Source: Nocardia acidivorans NBRC 108247
Lineage (GTDB): Bacteria; Actinomycetota; Actinomycetes; Mycobacteriales; Mycobacteriaceae
Assembly (NCBI RefSeq): GCF_001625085.1
Contig: NZ_BDAW01000032.1
Span: 1 to 64,000 of the forward strand
Length of the DNA: 64,000 nt
Direction: 5' to 3'
In this document: positions 24,612 through 32,792 of the stretch, in pieces
How positions within the stretch are numbered: position 1 is the stretch's first letter
Layout: each line of letters opens with the position of its first letter
Notes under the pieces: model-generated
Told to the model about the DNA's origin: nothing
Databases searched by the model: none
What the model saw: only the letters and a program-made list of their open reading frames with translations
Translations under genes and position numbers: made by a program

Positions 24612-26201
24612 CTACGTGGTTACGCAAGCTGCCTCCTCCGGGTTCGGCGCTCCCGCCCTCGCGGGGCCGAGCCTGCGCGCATCGAGCGCCGGGAAGAATC
24701 CGTCGGCCGCGTACCATCCTGCCGCCAACTGCTGCGCTTTGGCGAGTTGTCCGGCCGCGACCGCCGCCGCGATCTCGCGCACGGCATGGGCGTGTTCATG
24801 GGCTCGGTCACGCGCGTAGCCCGCCGCGGAGTCCTTGGAGACCATGAACGCCCAATCGCTGGAGACGGTCAGAATCGCCTCGCGCAGCAGCTGATCGGCG
24901 ACCCGGTCGCGCAGCCCACCGAAGGTGGATTCGCCATCGCCGGAAGGGATTTCGACGCGCATCTTGTCCAGGGTGTCCAATGCCAGCCGCACGATTTCGG
25001 CATTGAGGTCCACCAGATCCTGGACCTGATCCCCGGCCCACACCCGCCAATCCTTGCCCGAACCCCAGGAGGAGTCGCTGAGCTGCACCGATTCCCCGAC
25101 ATAACCATTGGCGCGGGCATCGGCGAGCGTGCCGACGGTGATGCCCGCCTCGGGCAGCGCGCGCAGCACCTGCTCCAGCCACTGCGGACCCTCGTGCCAC
25201 CAGTGCCCGAAGAGTTCGGTATCGAATGCCGCCACGACCAGGGCCGGACGGCCGATGCGCGCGGATTCGGAGATGAGGCGCTCGCGCACGGTCGCCACGA
25301 AATCGGCGACATCGTGTTCGACCGCCGCCGCGGCGAGCGCGGGATCGTAGGGGGCCTTGTCCGGACCCGAGACGGTCTTGCCCGTCACCCGGGACGGTTT
25401 GAGACCGGTCGCGTGATCATAGTGATGGAAATCACGGTACGCGGCATGCCCCGGGTACCCCGATTTCGGGGACCAGACCCGATAGCTGACATGCAGATCG
25501 CGTCCGAAGGCCACCACATCCGAATCCCGCACCGGGCGGCCCAGGGTGGTGTCACCGCGCAGGGCCGGACCGTCGACCATGAAGTGCGTCACACCGGCCG
25601 CGTCGTAACCGCGTTCCATGCCGGGCGTGAATCCGCATTCGGGAGCCCAGATTCCGGTGGGCGTATGCCCCCAGCGTTGACGGGCGTCGGCCAGGCCCTC
25701 GCGCAGCTGATACGCCCGCAACCGCTCGTCGAGCAGCGGCTGGAACGGATGCGCCAGCGGTCCGCCCAGCAATTCGATGGCCTCGGCGTCGATGAGCTCG
25801 CGCCAGACCGGCGAGGCGCCGTGCCGCCATCGGGTCTCGAAATCCTCGAGCGATTCGTTCGCCAGCCGATGCTCATGACCGCCCAGCGCGGTATTCCCGG
25901 CCATGGACGCCTCATCGGCGCGCAGTCGCCAATTGCCCAGCCAGTGATGCATGGCGGACAGGCTGTGCGGATCGTCCAGCTGTGCCGCCAGCACCGGCGT
26001 GATGCCCAGGCTCAGCAGATGCGAACGCCCTTCCGCGGCAAGGGTTCTCAACACCTTGGCCACGGGAAGGTAGGAGGAGGCCCAGGATTGGTACAGCCAC
26101 TCCTCGCCGACCGGCCAGCGCCCGTGATGCGCCAGCCACGGCAGATGCGAATGCAGGACCAGGGTGAACTGGCCCGGCACCGGAGTCGCCTTGTCGCTCA
26201 C
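24612..26201 (-). CDS. GH57 family 1,4-alpha-glucan branching-type enzyme (Rv3031-like)
   Basis: A 529-residue glycoside hydrolase family 57 protein. FTLVLHSHLPWLAHHGRWPV carries the N-terminal His motif, GIWAPECGFTPGMERGYDAA the catalytic Glu nucleophile, and VVAAFDTELFGHWWHEGPQW the catalytic Asp. Family members branch or disproportionate alpha-glucans, and the mycobacterial one is linked to methylglucose lipopolysaccharide synthesis. GTG 26201 was chosen because it overlaps the methyltransferase stop (GTGA, 26198-26201); the longer frame upstream reads as a shadow of that gene. It ends 37 bases before the GT4 start. Confidence 0.92.
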   Translation of the reverse strand: MSDKATPVPGQFTLVLHSHLPWLAHHGRWPVGEEWLYQSWASSYLPVAKVLRTLAAEGRSHLLSLGITPVLAAQLDDPHSLSAMHHWLGNWRLRADEASMAGNTALGGHEHRLANESLEDFETRWRHGASPVWRELIDAEAIELLGGPLAHPFQPLLDERLRAYQLREGLADARQRWGHTPTGIWAPECGFTPGMERGYDAAGVTHFMVDGPALRGDTTLGRPVRDSDVVAFGRDLHVSYRVWSPKSGYPGHAAYRDFHHYDHATGLKPSRVTGKTVSGPDKAPYDPALAAAAVEHDVADFVATVRERLISESARIGRPALVVAAFDTELFGHWWHEGPQWLEQVLRALPEAGITVGTLADARANGYVGESVQLSDSSWGSGKDWRVWAGDQVQDLVDLNAEIVRLALDTLDKMRVEIPSGDGESTFGGLRDRVADQLLREAILTVSSDWAFMVSKDSAAGYARDRAHEHAHAVREIAAAVAAGQLAKAQQLAAGWYAADGFFPALDARRLGPARAGAPNPEEAACVTT

Positions 26202-26980
26202 GGCTTCACCGCGATGGCCACCAGATCCAGGCTGGCATCGATATCGGCCGCCGCATCGGCGAGCAATTCGAAGTCGTCGGTGCGCACCGCGGCCACATCG
26301 GCGGCCAGATCGGCGGGCCAGGGCTCGCCCGCGACGGCGCGCGCGATCTGCGCGTCGATGATCGACCCGCCCCACTTCTCGTCCAGGGCGACCAGCGCCG
26401 GACCGTGGAATACCCCCGCCATCAGCTCGATCTCGAAACCGGCCTCGACACAGAGTTCGGTCAGCTCGGCGGCATTGAGTTCGCGGGTGTGGAACGGGTT
26501 GAGCGGGGTGTCCCGGCCCGGCGAGAAGGTGATCCGGTTGGGCGTGCTGATCAGCAGCTTCCCGCCCGGCTTCAGCACCCGCAGGCATTCCCGAACGAAC
26601 TGCGACTGATCCCAAAGATGTTCGATGACTTGGAAATTCACCACCACATCGACCGACTCGTCGGCCAGCGGCAGGTCCGCGAGATTGCCCTGCACCATCT
26701 CCACGGCCGGGTACTTGGCGCGCACGTGCGCGACGGCGCTGTCGTCGTAGTCGAGTCCGGTCACCTTGGCCGCGACCCCGGCGATCATGTTGGCGCCGTA
26801 GCCTTCTCCGGATCCGGCCTCGAGCACGGTCTTACCGGCGCAGTGCTCCAGCAGGCGGACGTAGGCGATTTCGTGCCGACGGAACCAGTAGTTCTCCTCG
26901 GCGATGCCGGGCACCGTCCGTTCACCGGTCAAAGGCAGCGGATCGGTGTGGTTTTCGGTGGGTATCACGGCCTCGCTCAT
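26198..26980 (-). CDS. SAM-dependent methyltransferase (Rv3030-like)
   Basis: A 260-residue methyltransferase. Motif I is VLEAGSGEGYGANMIA, followed by VTGLDYDDSAVAHVRAKY, VDVVVNFQVIEHLWDQSQFV and ECLRVLKPGGKLLISTPNR. It is first in the three-gene polysaccharide operon and probably methylates a precursor or the glucan of methylglucose lipopolysaccharide, by analogy with the mycobacterial locus. ATG 26980 fits the family N-terminus; an upstream ATG at 27010 is in frame and neither has a strong ribosome binding site. Confidence 0.86.
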   Translation of the reverse strand: MSEAVIPTENHTDPLPLTGERTVPGIAEENYWFRRHEIAYVRLLEHCAGKTVLEAGSGEGYGANMIAGVAAKVTGLDYDDSAVAHVRAKYPAVEMVQGNLADLPLADESVDVVVNFQVIEHLWDQSQFVRECLRVLKPGGKLLISTPNRITFSPGRDTPLNPFHTRELNAAELTELCVEAGFEIELMAGVFHGPALVALDEKWGGSIIDAQIARAVAGEPWPADLAADVAAVRTDDFELLADAAADIDASLDLVAIAVKP

Positions 26981-27049
26981 TGGATCGACGTTAGCGGTTG
27001 CCCATATCACAGCGGCGACCGGATCGGCTGATGGAGAACATCACAGCGT

Positions 27050-27069
27050 AAGTTACCCACGAGTAACTT
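27050..27069. promoter_or_regulatory. palindromic operator upstream of etfB
   Basis: AAGTTAC-CCACGA-GTAACTT has perfect seven-base arms around six bases and lies between the divergent methyltransferase and etfB starts, about 100 bases before etfB. TTAC(n)GTAA dyads of this kind are typical of actinobacterial TetR regulators of fatty-acid breakdown. The regulator is not in the window. Confidence 0.55.
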
Positions 27070-27171
27070 AACGTAGGGTAATCTCCAGCGCGAGCTACTT
27101 GTGGACGTACGGCCAGCAGATCGTGCGACCGCCACACCCGTGCCATCAGAACAGGAGGTCGACGAAGACCC

Positions 27172-27957
27172 ATGCCCAACATCGTCGTACTGATCAAGCA
27201 GGTTCCCGACACCTGGTCCGAGCGCAAGCTGACCGATGGTGACTACACCCTCGACCGCGAGGCCGCCGACGCCATCCTCGACGAGATCAACGAGCGCGCT
27301 GTCGAAGAAGCGCTGCTGATCAAGGAGGCACAGGGCGGCGAGGTCACCGTGCTGGCCATGGGCCCCGCTCGTGCCACCGAGGCCATCCGCAAGGCGCTGT
27401 CCATGGGCGCCGATAAGGCCATCCACATCAACGATGACGCGATCCACGGCTCCGACGCCGTGCAGACCGCCTACGTGCTGGCCGCGGCTCTCGGCCAGAT
27501 CGAGGGCATCGAGCTCGTCATCGCAGGCAACGAGGCCACCGACGGTCGCGCGGGCGCGGTTCCGGCGATCATCGCCGAGTACCTGGGCCTGCCGCAGCTG
27601 ACGCACCTGCGCAAGCTGACCGTCGACGGCGAGCGCATCTCCGGTGAGCGCGAGACCGACGAGGGCGTCTTCAAGCTCGAGGCCACCCTGCCGGCCATCG
27701 TCTCGGTCACCGAGAAGATCAACGAGCCGCGCTTCCCGTCCTTCAAGGGCATCATGGCCGCGAAGAAGAAGGAAGTTCAGACCTTCACGCTGGCCGATCT
27801 GGGCGTCGACCCGGAGACCGTCGGTGTGGCCAACGCCGGCACCCAGGTGACCGGTGTGACCCCGAAGCCGGCGCGCACGGCGGGCGAGAAGATCGTCGAC
27901 GAGGGTGAGGGCGGCCAGCAGATCGCCACCTACCTGGTCGGTCAGAAGATCATCTAA
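27172..27957 (+). CDS. etfB: electron transfer flavoprotein beta subunit
   Basis: A 261-residue EtfB (FixA). It pairs with EtfA to carry electrons from acyl-CoA dehydrogenases to the membrane quinone pool. NIVVLIKQVPDTWSERKLTD is the family N-terminus; VTVLAMGPARATEAIRKALS and LVIAGNEATDGRAGAVPAII are the AMP-binding segments. AGGAGG lies 13 bases before the ATG. etfA follows 37 bases later in the same operon. The palindrome at 27050-27069 suggests control together with beta-oxidation genes. Confidence 0.96.
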   Translation: MPNIVVLIKQVPDTWSERKLTDGDYTLDREAADAILDEINERAVEEALLIKEAQGGEVTVLAMGPARATEAIRKALSMGADKAIHINDDAIHGSDAVQTAYVLAAALGQIEGIELVIAGNEATDGRAGAVPAIIAEYLGLPQLTHLRKLTVDGERISGERETDEGVFKLEATLPAIVSVTEKINEPRFPSFKGIMAAKKKEVQTFTLADLGVDPETVGVANAGTQVTGVTPKPARTAGEKIVDEGEGGQQIATYLVGQKII

Positions 27958-27994
27958 AGCCCCCGAGCCCAACGAACTTCAGGAGAGAAAGACA

Positions 27995-28954
27995 ATGGCA
28001 GAAGTACTTGTGCTCGTGGAGCACGCCGATGGTGCGCCCAAGAAGGTGACCACCGAACTGATCACCGCCGCCCGCGCGCTGGGCACCCCGGCCGCCGTCG
28101 TGGTCGCCGCACCCGGCACCGCGGACAAGCTGGCCGACGCGCTGGCCGCCGCCGGTGCGGAGAAGATCTACGTCGCGGAATCCGATGAGGCCGAAGGCTT
28201 CCTGGTGACCCCGAAGGTCGACGTGCTCGCCGGTCTGTCCGAGTCCGCCGCCCCGGCCGCGATTCTGGTCGCCGCCACCGCCGACGGCAAGGAGGTGTCG
28301 GGCCGCCTTGCCGCGCGCATCGGCTCCGGCCTGCTGGTCGACGTCATCGCGATCGATGCCGACGGCACCGCGCAGCACTCCATCTTCGGTGGCGCGTTCA
28401 CCGTGGCCGCCAAGGCCACCGGCGACGTCCCGGTCATCTCGGTGCGCCCCGGCGCCGTCGAGGCGGCCCCGCAGGCCGGCGCCGGCGAGAAGGTCGTCGT
28501 CGAGGTGCCCGCCCAGGAAGAGGGCGTCACCAAGGTCGTGTCGAAGGAGCCGGTCGCCGGTGGCGATCGTCCCGAGCTGAGCGAGGCCGCGATCGTGGTC
28601 TCCGGTGGCCGTGGCGTCGGTTCGGCCGACAACTTCGGCAAGGTCGTCGAGCCGCTGGCCGACGCCCTCGGTGCCGCCGTCGGCGCTTCGCGTGCCGCGG
28701 TCGACTCCGGCTACTACCCGGGTCAGTTCCAGGTCGGTCAGACCGGTAAGACGGTCTCCCCGCAGCTGTACATCGCCCTGGGCATCTCCGGCGCGATCCA
28801 GCACCGCGCGGGCATGCAGACCTCGAAGACCATCGTCGCTGTCAACAAGGACGAGGAAGCCCCCATCTTCGAGATCAGCGATTACGGCATCGTCGGCGAC
28901 CTGTTCAATGTCGCCCCGCAGCTGACCGAGGCGGTCAAGGCGCACAAGGGTTAA
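27995..28954 (+). CDS. etfA: electron transfer flavoprotein alpha subunit
   Basis: A 319-residue EtfA (FixB) with the N-terminal domain MAEVLVLVEHADGAPKKVTT and the C-terminal FAD domain: VVSGGRGVGSADNFGKVVEP, SRAAVDSGYYPGQFQVGQTG and YIALGISGAIQHRAGMQ, then NKDEEAPIFEISDYGIVGD. The start is ATG 27995, with AGGAGAGAAA upstream (from 27981). An intrinsic terminator hairpin follows at 28978. Confidence 0.96.
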   Translation: MAEVLVLVEHADGAPKKVTTELITAARALGTPAAVVVAAPGTADKLADALAAAGAEKIYVAESDEAEGFLVTPKVDVLAGLSESAAPAAILVAATADGKEVSGRLAARIGSGLLVDVIAIDADGTAQHSIFGGAFTVAAKATGDVPVISVRPGAVEAAPQAGAGEKVVVEVPAQEEGVTKVVSKEPVAGGDRPELSEAAIVVSGGRGVGSADNFGKVVEPLADALGAAVGASRAAVDSGYYPGQFQVGQTGKTVSPQLYIALGISGAIQHRAGMQTSKTIVAVNKDEEAPIFEISDYGIVGDLFNVAPQLTEAVKAHKG

Positions 28955-28977
28955 TCACCCGGCGTCGAGCGCATAGA

Positions 28978-29009
28978 GTGACCCCCGGCCCGAAAAGGCC
29001 GGGGGTCAC
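28978..29009 (+). terminator. terminator hairpin after etfBA
   Basis: GTGACCCCCGGCC (28978-28990) and GGCCGGGGGTCAC (28997-29009) form a perfect 13-base stem with loop CGAAAA, 24 bases after the etfA stop. There is no T-run, as often in high-GC actinobacteria. It should end the etfBA transcript. Confidence 0.85.
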
Positions 29010-29070
29010 GTGTATTCGGGGGAGTCCCGGCCGAGCTGGCCCCGGCCGGACAGAGATCGAGAATGCCGAT

Positions 29071-29463
29071 ATGCCCACACCCGCCGAGCTGACCGATATC
29101 GCCGCCGCACTGCACTGGGACCTGGCCGAGTGGCTGGGCACCGATGCGCTGCCCAAAGTGTTCGACCGCATCTCCGGAGCGCTGGACGAGGCGTTCACCT
29201 CGGTCGTGACCACCGGGCACGCGGTGGATCGTGAGACCCTGCTGGCCGGGGTGTGGTCGGCGCGGAACGCCCAGCCGGGCTTGGAGATCGAGGTCTCCGA
29301 CGTCCGGGAGATCGCGCGCAGCGGCAATCTCATCGTGCTCCGATTCGTGGCCGAGAATGTCCTGGGGCAGATGCGCACCCGGCGGACGGTGACCGCGGTC
29401 CTGGTCACCGACGGCCGCACCCATCTGTGGCGCACCGTGCACGAGACCGCGGTCCCGGACTGA
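29071..29463 (+). CDS. NTF2-like (SnoaL/DUF4440-type) protein
   Basis: A 130-residue protein with a long N-terminal helical stretch (IAAALHWDLAEWLGTDALPK, AFTSVVTTGHAVDRETLLAG) and C-terminal strands (LIVLRFVAENVLGQMRTRRT, VTAVLVTDGRTHLWRTVHET). This order fits the NTF2/DUF4440 cone fold, which is used both by enzymes and ligand-binding proteins. No catalytic set is clear. ATG 29071 is preferred because upstream codons lie inside the terminator region. Function is unknown. Confidence 0.65.
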   Translation: MPTPAELTDIAAALHWDLAEWLGTDALPKVFDRISGALDEAFTSVVTTGHAVDRETLLAGVWSARNAQPGLEIEVSDVREIARSGNLIVLRFVAENVLGQMRTRRTVTAVLVTDGRTHLWRTVHETAVPD

Positions 29464-29800
29464 GCTCGATCGCGAGTGCCGGTGCCAAAGCTTCTGGGGG
29501 CAGGACGGTTTCGGTCGGTCGTTCTCTCGCAATTTCCGGACTCGCCGCCGCCACCCTGTTCGCCGGTGCGGGCGCGGCCAACGCGGCCCGCTTCCGCTGG
29601 AACCCGTTCAGCCCGCGACCACCTCGGCCGCGCCGGTGGCCGATCTGACCACCGGCTGCACCGGCCTCGACTTCCGCACCGGCTCGGCCCACTCCAGTGT
29701 GATGAACGGCGATTGGTTGTCGGGCTCGGCGGCACCGTTCGTGCCGGGATCGCTGGCCATGGGCTGTCTGCTGCACAATATCCGCATGGGCAACGGATAA
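29464..29800 (+). pseudogene. frameshifted small secreted protein
   Basis: One frame gives a signal-like segment without a start codon (VSVGRSLAISGLAAATLFAG, AGAANAARFRWNPFS). A one-base shift near 29610 continues as PATTSAAPVADLTTGCTGLD, SSVMNGDWLSGSAAPFVPGS and MGCLLHNIRMGNG, ending at TAA 29798-29800. Together they look like one small exported protein with a lost start and one frameshift. A sequencing error cannot be excluded. No family recognised. Confidence 0.45.
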
Positions 29801-29805
29801 CGGGG

Positions 29806-30360
29806 TCAGGACCGCCGGATGGGGTGGCGGAGAATGGTTTTCATGGTGGCCTCGGCCGATGTGCGCGGGTCCGAGAGGTAGATCTCGTGGTGCCGGCCGT
29901 TCATGGTCAAGCCCTCGGCTCGCATGAAAGCATCCATGCGGGCGAGGGTTTGGGGTTCGGTCGAGTACGGGCCGACGTGCAGGGCCTGGATCGACTCGCC
30001 CTCGGTGATCTGTTCGAAGACCGCCCCGGTGATCATGTCCGCGGTGACGAAGTCCGGTAGCCGAATCATCATCTTCCAGTGCCACTCCTCGCGCGGCACC
30101 GTGAGCGGCGGCGCGTCGGACTCGACCCACCACAGGCCCTCCAATTTGGCGACCACGAAATCCTGATCGGCGGCCCTGGCGAGTTTCTTCACGCCGTACG
30201 CCGCGCGGTACACCGTGGCCACGGCCTCGGTGTACGCGCTGCCCAGGGGCGCGCCGGAGCCGGTGGCGGTGGCATAGGCGTGGGTGCCGAAGGTGCGCAG
30301 GACCGGATCGGCGGGGGCGGTGTAGTAGTTCCGATCGGTTTTGGCCAGGTCCAGTTTCAT
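29806..30360 (-). CDS. GyrI-like small-molecule-binding domain protein
   Basis: A 184-residue protein with the GyrI-like layout: FGTHAYATATGSGAPLGSAY then EAVATVYRAAYGVKK, LEGLWWVESDAPPLTVPREE, WHWKMMIRLPDFVTADMITG and IQALHVGPYSTEPQTLARMD. This stand-alone family binds small hydrophobic or cationic ligands and in some cases hydrolyses them. ATG 30360 starts 66 bases from the divergent kinase gene. Ligand unknown. Confidence 0.8.
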   Translation of the reverse strand: MKLDLAKTDRNYYTAPADPVLRTFGTHAYATATGSGAPLGSAYTEAVATVYRAAYGVKKLARAADQDFVVAKLEGLWWVESDAPPLTVPREEWHWKMMIRLPDFVTADMITGAVFEQITEGESIQALHVGPYSTEPQTLARMDAFMRAEGLTMNGRHHEIYLSDPRTSAEATMKTILRHPIRRS

Positions 30361-30426
30361 AGGTCGAGGATCGGGTCTCCCCTGGCCGGAGAGTCAAGGC
30401 GCGCCGGATTCTGGCAGGCTGGACCG

Positions 30427-31368
30427 ATGTCGATCACGCCGCCACCCGAGGTCGCCGAGAATATCGCCGCGATTTTCGCCGAACGGGGCAGGCGGTGGCT
30501 GGCGGATCTGCCCGCCCTGGTCGCCGAGCGGTGCGCGGCATGGGAACTGGAACTCATCGGCGCACCGTTCGGCGGCGGTACGCACTCCTATGTCGCCCCG
30601 GTGCGCCGGGCGGACGGATCGGTCGCGGTGCTGAAGATCCCCGTGATCGATCCGGAGAATCTCGGCGAGGCGGCGGGGCTGTACTGCTATCGGGGTGACG
30701 GTGCGGTCCGGTTGTACGAATTCGATTCCGCCAGTAACTCACTGCTGCTCGAATGGGCGCGACCCGGAACGCCGCTGCTGGTCCAGCCGGGCTTCCCGAG
30801 TCTGGAGGGCCGACCGGAGAATATCGGCCGAGTGGAGCGGGCGTGCGCGCTGTATCGGCGACTGCGGCGCGAACCGGTCGGCGTACCAGCGGATTTCCCG
30901 CCGCTGCCCGAGGCGGCGGGCATGGTCGCGGAGTGGGTGGCGATGTTCACCACCCCGAAACCCCATATCGCACAGGTGATCCCGCCCGCGCTACTGGATC
31001 GGGCCGCCGAATGGTGTGAGCGCCTGGCCGTTCCGGACGGCCCCCTGCTGGTGGTGAACCGCGATACCCACCTCGGCAATATCGTTGCCGCCGAACGTGA
31101 ACCGTGGCTGCTCATCGATCCGAAGGCGTATCTGGGCGAGGCCGCCTTCGACGCGGGCTTCCTGGTGATGATCCAGGTGCAGAGCGATCCGAACCCCGAA
31201 CACGCGGCGGCAGTGGCGGATCGAACGGCCGCCGCCCTCGGGGTATCGGTCGAACGCGCCCGCGGCTGGGCCTTCATGCGCGCCATGGAGGAGATCGCCT
31301 GGTCCGTCGAGGACGATCAGCCCGATGACCTGCGCCTGCATCTGGCGGTAGCGCACGCCCTGGCCTAA
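30427..31368 (+). CDS. aminoglycoside/hydroxyurea phosphotransferase family (APH(6)-like)
   Basis: A 313-residue kinase-fold protein. WELELIGAPFGGGTHSYVAP is the N-lobe nucleotide loop and ADGSVAVLKIP the Lys strand. VVNRDTHLGNIVAAE is the catalytic loop with Asp and Asn, and WLLIDPKAYLGEAAFDAGF the metal-binding Asp segment. Members phosphorylate streptomycin or hydroxyurea; the catalytic residues look intact, so it may confer low-level resistance or act on another metabolite. ATG 30427 begins the family N-terminus. It ends overlapping the convergent DUF1707 gene by four bases. Confidence 0.83.
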   Translation: MSITPPPEVAENIAAIFAERGRRWLADLPALVAERCAAWELELIGAPFGGGTHSYVAPVRRADGSVAVLKIPVIDPENLGEAAGLYCYRGDGAVRLYEFDSASNSLLLEWARPGTPLLVQPGFPSLEGRPENIGRVERACALYRRLRREPVGVPADFPPLPEAAGMVAEWVAMFTTPKPHIAQVIPPALLDRAAEWCERLAVPDGPLLVVNRDTHLGNIVAAEREPWLLIDPKAYLGEAAFDAGFLVMIQVQSDPNPEHAAAVADRTAAALGVSVERARGWAFMRAMEEIAWSVEDDQPDDLRLHLAVAHALA

Positions 31369-31775
31369 TCGCGCGGGTTCTCCTTGTTGACCAGGTAGCC
31401 CACCGTGCTCGGAATGAACAGCGCCAACCCCCAGGGCACCGCCACCCAGAACGGCCAGAAGTACCCCATTCCCGTTGCCAGCCAGATCAATACGCACAGG
31501 ATGTTCACGAACACCCACGGCGTCCACATGATCTTCACCCAGGTGGGAAACATCCCGGGCGCGGCGGCCGGCTTCGGCCCCGACCGGGACCTCCGCACCG
31601 CGGGCAGATCCGCCAGCACCGGCGTCAATTCCCCATAGGTCCGCGCCGCGTACACCTGCTGCACCCGCTCGTCGAACTCATGCAGATTGATCCGCCCGTC
31701 GTCCATCGCCGTCCGCAATTTGGTGACAATCTGTTCGCGATCGGCATCCGACGCCCGCATGTTCTCCTGGCTCAC
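31365..31775 (-). CDS. DUF1707 and 2TM domain protein
   Basis: A 136-residue protein. Residues 5-60 (NMRASDADREQIVTKLRTAM, DDGRINLHEFDERVQQVYAA) are a DUF1707 (SHOCT-like) domain; residues 78-130 hold two membrane helices in a hairpin (PWVFVNILCVLIWLATGMGY, FWPFWVAVPWGLALFIPST). This combination is common in actinobacteria and of unknown role, perhaps in cell-surface stress. ATG 31775 is the usual start. Confidence 0.85.
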   Translation of the reverse strand: MSQENMRASDADREQIVTKLRTAMDDGRINLHEFDERVQQVYAARTYGELTPVLADLPAVRRSRSGPKPAAAPGMFPTWVKIMWTPWVFVNILCVLIWLATGMGYFWPFWVAVPWGLALFIPSTVGYLVNKENPRD

Positions 31776-31821
31776 GGCCCTCAGCCTAGGACGGTCGACA
31801 GCACCGCGCTGCCCGAATCAT

Positions 31822-32679
31822 TCACGCGCAGTGCAGGGCTGCCAGCAGGGTGGTGAGGATGGGGGAGGGGCGGATATCGCTGCGCACCACGGCCGAGACG
31901 GGGACCCGCAGCGGGTGGCCGGTGAGGCGCAGGGTGGCGATGCCTTCGGTATGGCTGTCGGCGTACAGGATGGTCCAGGCGTCGGGGCGATTGATGAGTT
32001 CCATGGTGGCGGTGTGGTCCGGCGGGATGGGCGGGCCGTAGGCCGGACCGGTGGGGAGATCGGCGAAGGCGGAGCGGACCACATTGTGCAGCAGCACCTG
32101 ATCGTGTTCGCCGGGGAGTAATAGCGGATAGTCACTCAACATGGCGAGCGTCACATCCGTGCGCCCGGCGAGCGGATGGGCGGTGGAGGTGGCTATCACG
32201 AGGTCCTCCACCCAGAGTTTTTCCACGGTCAATCCGGGCTGATCCACACTGCCTCGAATGAGGGCCAGATCACAATCGCCGTCGGCCACGGCCTGAATGC
32301 GCTGGCGGAAAGGTTTGATGACGAATTCGATCTCGGCGCCGGGATGCGCCTCGCGTGCTCCGGCAATGGCGGAGAGCGATCTTGTTGCGAAGCTCATATT
32401 CGCGGCGAGGCGAATTCGCGGGCCGGAGGCGCGTACAGCTGCGCGAATGGCGGATTCCAGGCTCAGCATCTGCTTCGCAAGGGGAAGTAGCCGGGTGGTC
32501 GCGTCGGTGGGTACGACGGATCTTGTGGACCGCTCGAAAAGGGGGACCCCGAGGTCTCTTTCCAGTCGCGCGATCTGGTGGCTGATGGCCGACTGCGAGA
32601 TGAAGCAGCGGGTCGCCGCCCGGCTGAAGCTGAGCTCCTCGCAGACGGCGACGAAGTAGGCCAGCTGTCGCAGCTCCAC
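31822..32679 (-). CDS. LysR family transcriptional regulator
   Basis: A 285-residue LysR protein. ELRQLAYFVAVCEELSFSRA and ISQSAISHQIARLERDLGVP form the winged HTH, and the effector domain follows (ALIRGSVDQPGLTVEKLWVE). GTG 32679 was chosen because GGAGA lies seven bases upstream and it begins the conserved N-terminus; an ATG at 32697 would add six residues. It is divergent from ndh and probably binds the dyad at 32695-32729. Confidence 0.9.
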   Translation of the reverse strand: MELRQLAYFVAVCEELSFSRAATRCFISQSAISHQIARLERDLGVPLFERSTRSVVPTDATTRLLPLAKQMLSLESAIRAAVRASGPRIRLAANMSFATRSLSAIAGAREAHPGAEIEFVIKPFRQRIQAVADGDCDLALIRGSVDQPGLTVEKLWVEDLVIATSTAHPLAGRTDVTLAMLSDYPLLLPGEHDQVLLHNVVRSAFADLPTGPAYGPPIPPDHTATMELINRPDAWTILYADSHTEGIATLRLTGHPLRVPVSAVVRSDIRPSPILTTLLAALHCA

Positions 32680-32694
32680 GGCACTTCTCCAATT

Positions 32695-32729
32695 CATGAT
32701 CAATGTAGATAAGAGTCATATTGATTATG
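32695..32729. promoter_or_regulatory. inverted repeat between lysR and ndh
   Basis: CATGATCAAT (32695-32704) and ATTGATTATG (32720-32729) are complementary at nine of ten positions across a 15-base spacer. It overlaps the lysR start region and lies 63 bases before ndh, a plausible LysR binding site. Confidence 0.45.
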
Positions 32730-32792
32730 CGCCCTGACCCCTGGAACATCCGCGTTCCGAATCACGGTTAGTCATGAGAGAAGGAGGCTGTC

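Noticed and set aside
24612..26615. Longer GH57 reading frame starting at 26615
   Set aside because: The first 138 codons are Arg-rich shadow sequence of the upstream methyltransferase gene; GTG 26201 overlaps its stop as expected.
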